A stretch of 6,591 nt of DNA from Pirellulaceae bacterium (lineage in GTDB: Bacteria > Planctomycetota > Planctomycetia > Pirellulales > Pirellulaceae): the NCBI GenBank assembly GCA_030744095.1, contig JASLRF010000375.1:1-6591 (forward strand), read 5' to 3'. The position numbers were made by a program, and so were the translations under genes. Below are positions 5,882-6,591 of this stretch, piece by piece. Each line of letters opens with the position of its first letter. The first letter of the stretch is position 1. Under the pieces are notes generated by a model that did no database searches, was not told where the DNA came from, and saw only the letters and a list, made by a program, of their open reading frames with translations.

Positions 5882-6454
5882 GTGGTCCTCTCAGAAATCG
5901 ACCGAACTCTTCTGCAACGGTGTATCGCTCGCAAACCTCGAGCTTGGGAGGACTTCGTCGATCGATTCCTTGGATTGGTGGTCCATGTGATCCGTCACAG
6001 TGCCCAGTGCCGCTCGATCCGACTGGGCCAAGCGGACGTCGAAGATCTGGCTGCGGAGGCGTTTTTGACACTGATTTCCGACGATTTTGCAGTCCTCCAA
6101 CGATTTCGCGGCGATAGCAGCCTCGCAACGTATCTGACCGTCGTGACGCGGCGAGTCATCGTGCGCGAACTGCTAAAGCACAAGAAAACGGCCAGTTTGC
6201 ACGAATTGGCAGAGAATAGTGTCCCCGCCGACGAAACGCCCTCGCCAGAAGAACGGATGAGCAACCGCGAGGAGATCGAGCTGCTGCTCCGCCACTTGCA
6301 CGGACCGGAGGCAGACGTCGTGCGGCTGTATCATCTCGAAGGAAAGTCGTATCAGGAAATCAGCGACCGCGTGGGAATGCCAGAAAACAGCATCGGTCCA
6401 ACGCTCAGTCGCGCGCGACGCAAGATTCGCGAGGCCGGCCCCAGCGGCATCTAG
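5882..6454 (+). CDS. ECF-type sigma-70 family RNA polymerase sigma factor
   Basis: A complete 190-residue sigma factor with regions 2 and 4 only, as in the extracytoplasmic-function group. Region 2 spans about residues 20-98: AWEDFVDRFLGLVVHVIRH (21-39), the DVEDLAAEAFLTL core-binding and -10 segment (52-64), and FRGDSSLATYLTVVTRRV (75-92). A charged linker (99-125) leads to region 4 (126-185). There LHGPEADVVRLYHLEGKSYQ (139-158) and GMPENSIGPTLSRARRKIR (165-183) form the helix-turn-helix that reads the -35 element. Translation starts at GTG 5882: an in-frame TAA at 5864 leaves no better start, and the N-terminus LSEIDR is what I recall in planctomycete sigma factors of this type. The ribosome site is weak (AGG nine bases upstream). 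No anti-sigma factor or kinase gene is visible in the window, so its control is unknown. Confidence 0.93.
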   Translation: MVLSEIDRTLLQRCIARKPRAWEDFVDRFLGLVVHVIRHSAQCRSIRLGQADVEDLAAEAFLTLISDDFAVLQRFRGDSSLATYLTVVTRRVIVRELLKHKKTASLHELAENSVPADETPSPEERMSNREEIELLLRHLHGPEADVVRLYHLEGKSYQEISDRVGMPENSIGPTLSRARRKIREAGPSGI

Positions 6455-6479
6455 TGCCACAACTCGCAATTGAGGGTAC

Positions 6480-6545
6480 ATGAAACGCATTCTTTGCCGA
6501 GATTGCGGCGAGTTGCCTTTGCCAGGACTTCGTAGATTGCCGTGA
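6480..6545 (+). CDS. Doubtful 21-residue open reading frame with a CxxC pair
   Basis: Twenty-six bases after the sigma-factor stop, an ATG preceded by GAGGG at four bases opens a 21-codon frame ending in TGA. It begins MKRILCRDCGELPLPG, with a Cys-x-x-Cys pair like half of a zinc ribbon. It could be a small protein translated with the sigma factor, the start of a frameshifted gene, or chance. Nothing else in the final 137 bases looks coding; an ATG at 6579 is cut off by the window edge and has no ribosome site. Confidence 0.18.
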   Translation: MKRILCRDCGELPLPGLRRLP

Positions 6546-6591
6546 TTCTATCGACGTGAAAATCCTTCCTCCCATCTGATGACCGTGATAT

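Overview
The window is bacterial and most likely from a planctomycete, probably a relative of the Pirellulaceae. This is inferred from three things. The ECF-type sigma factor has an N-terminus (LSEIDR, then AWEDFVDRF) that I associate with planctomycete sigma factors. A very large exported beta-rich protein carries a paired 'PY.K' motif of the kind seen in uncharacterised planctomycete proteins. The genes are loosely packed, on mixed strands, in moderately GC-rich DNA. No database search was possible, so the taxonomy is a judgement.

Layout. Positions 1-3002 (minus) hold one uninterrupted reading frame of 1000 codons that starts at 3002 and runs off the left edge: an exported protein of unknown function with a signal peptide, a 4 x 15-bp in-frame tandem repeat and a duplicated motif. 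Positions 3003-3548 are a spacer with an A+T-rich island holding overlapping AACGGTT palindromes. On its minus strand there is also a stretch that reads like the C-terminal remnant of a gene (3181-3423). Positions 3549-4328 (plus) encode a complete HpcH/HpaI-type aldolase of 259 residues. Directly behind it on the opposite strand, 4324-4686 reads like a decayed fragment of another protein. Positions 4688-5086 (minus) encode a FlK-like hot-dog thioesterase. Positions 5216-5494 (minus) encode a seven-iron ferredoxin with its own strong sigma-70-like promoter (TTGACA, 16 nt, TATAAA) and a hairpin terminator at 5138-5167. Positions 5495-5881 are a divergent control region with several inverted repeats. 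Positions 5882-6454 (plus) encode an ECF-type sigma factor starting with GTG. The last 137 bases hold only a doubtful 21-codon reading frame.

The genes do not form an obvious pathway. The ferredoxin and thioesterase are co-directional but separated by a terminator. The aldolase stands alone between two probable gene remnants, which suggests local gene loss or rearrangement. The sigma factor has no visible anti-sigma partner inside the window. I see no mobile element, CRISPR array, tRNA or rRNA, and nothing that amounts to a convincing new system. The items most worth a second look are the large exported protein with its repeat and duplicated motif, the two remnants flanking the aldolase, and the three-armed inverted repeat upstream of the sigma factor.
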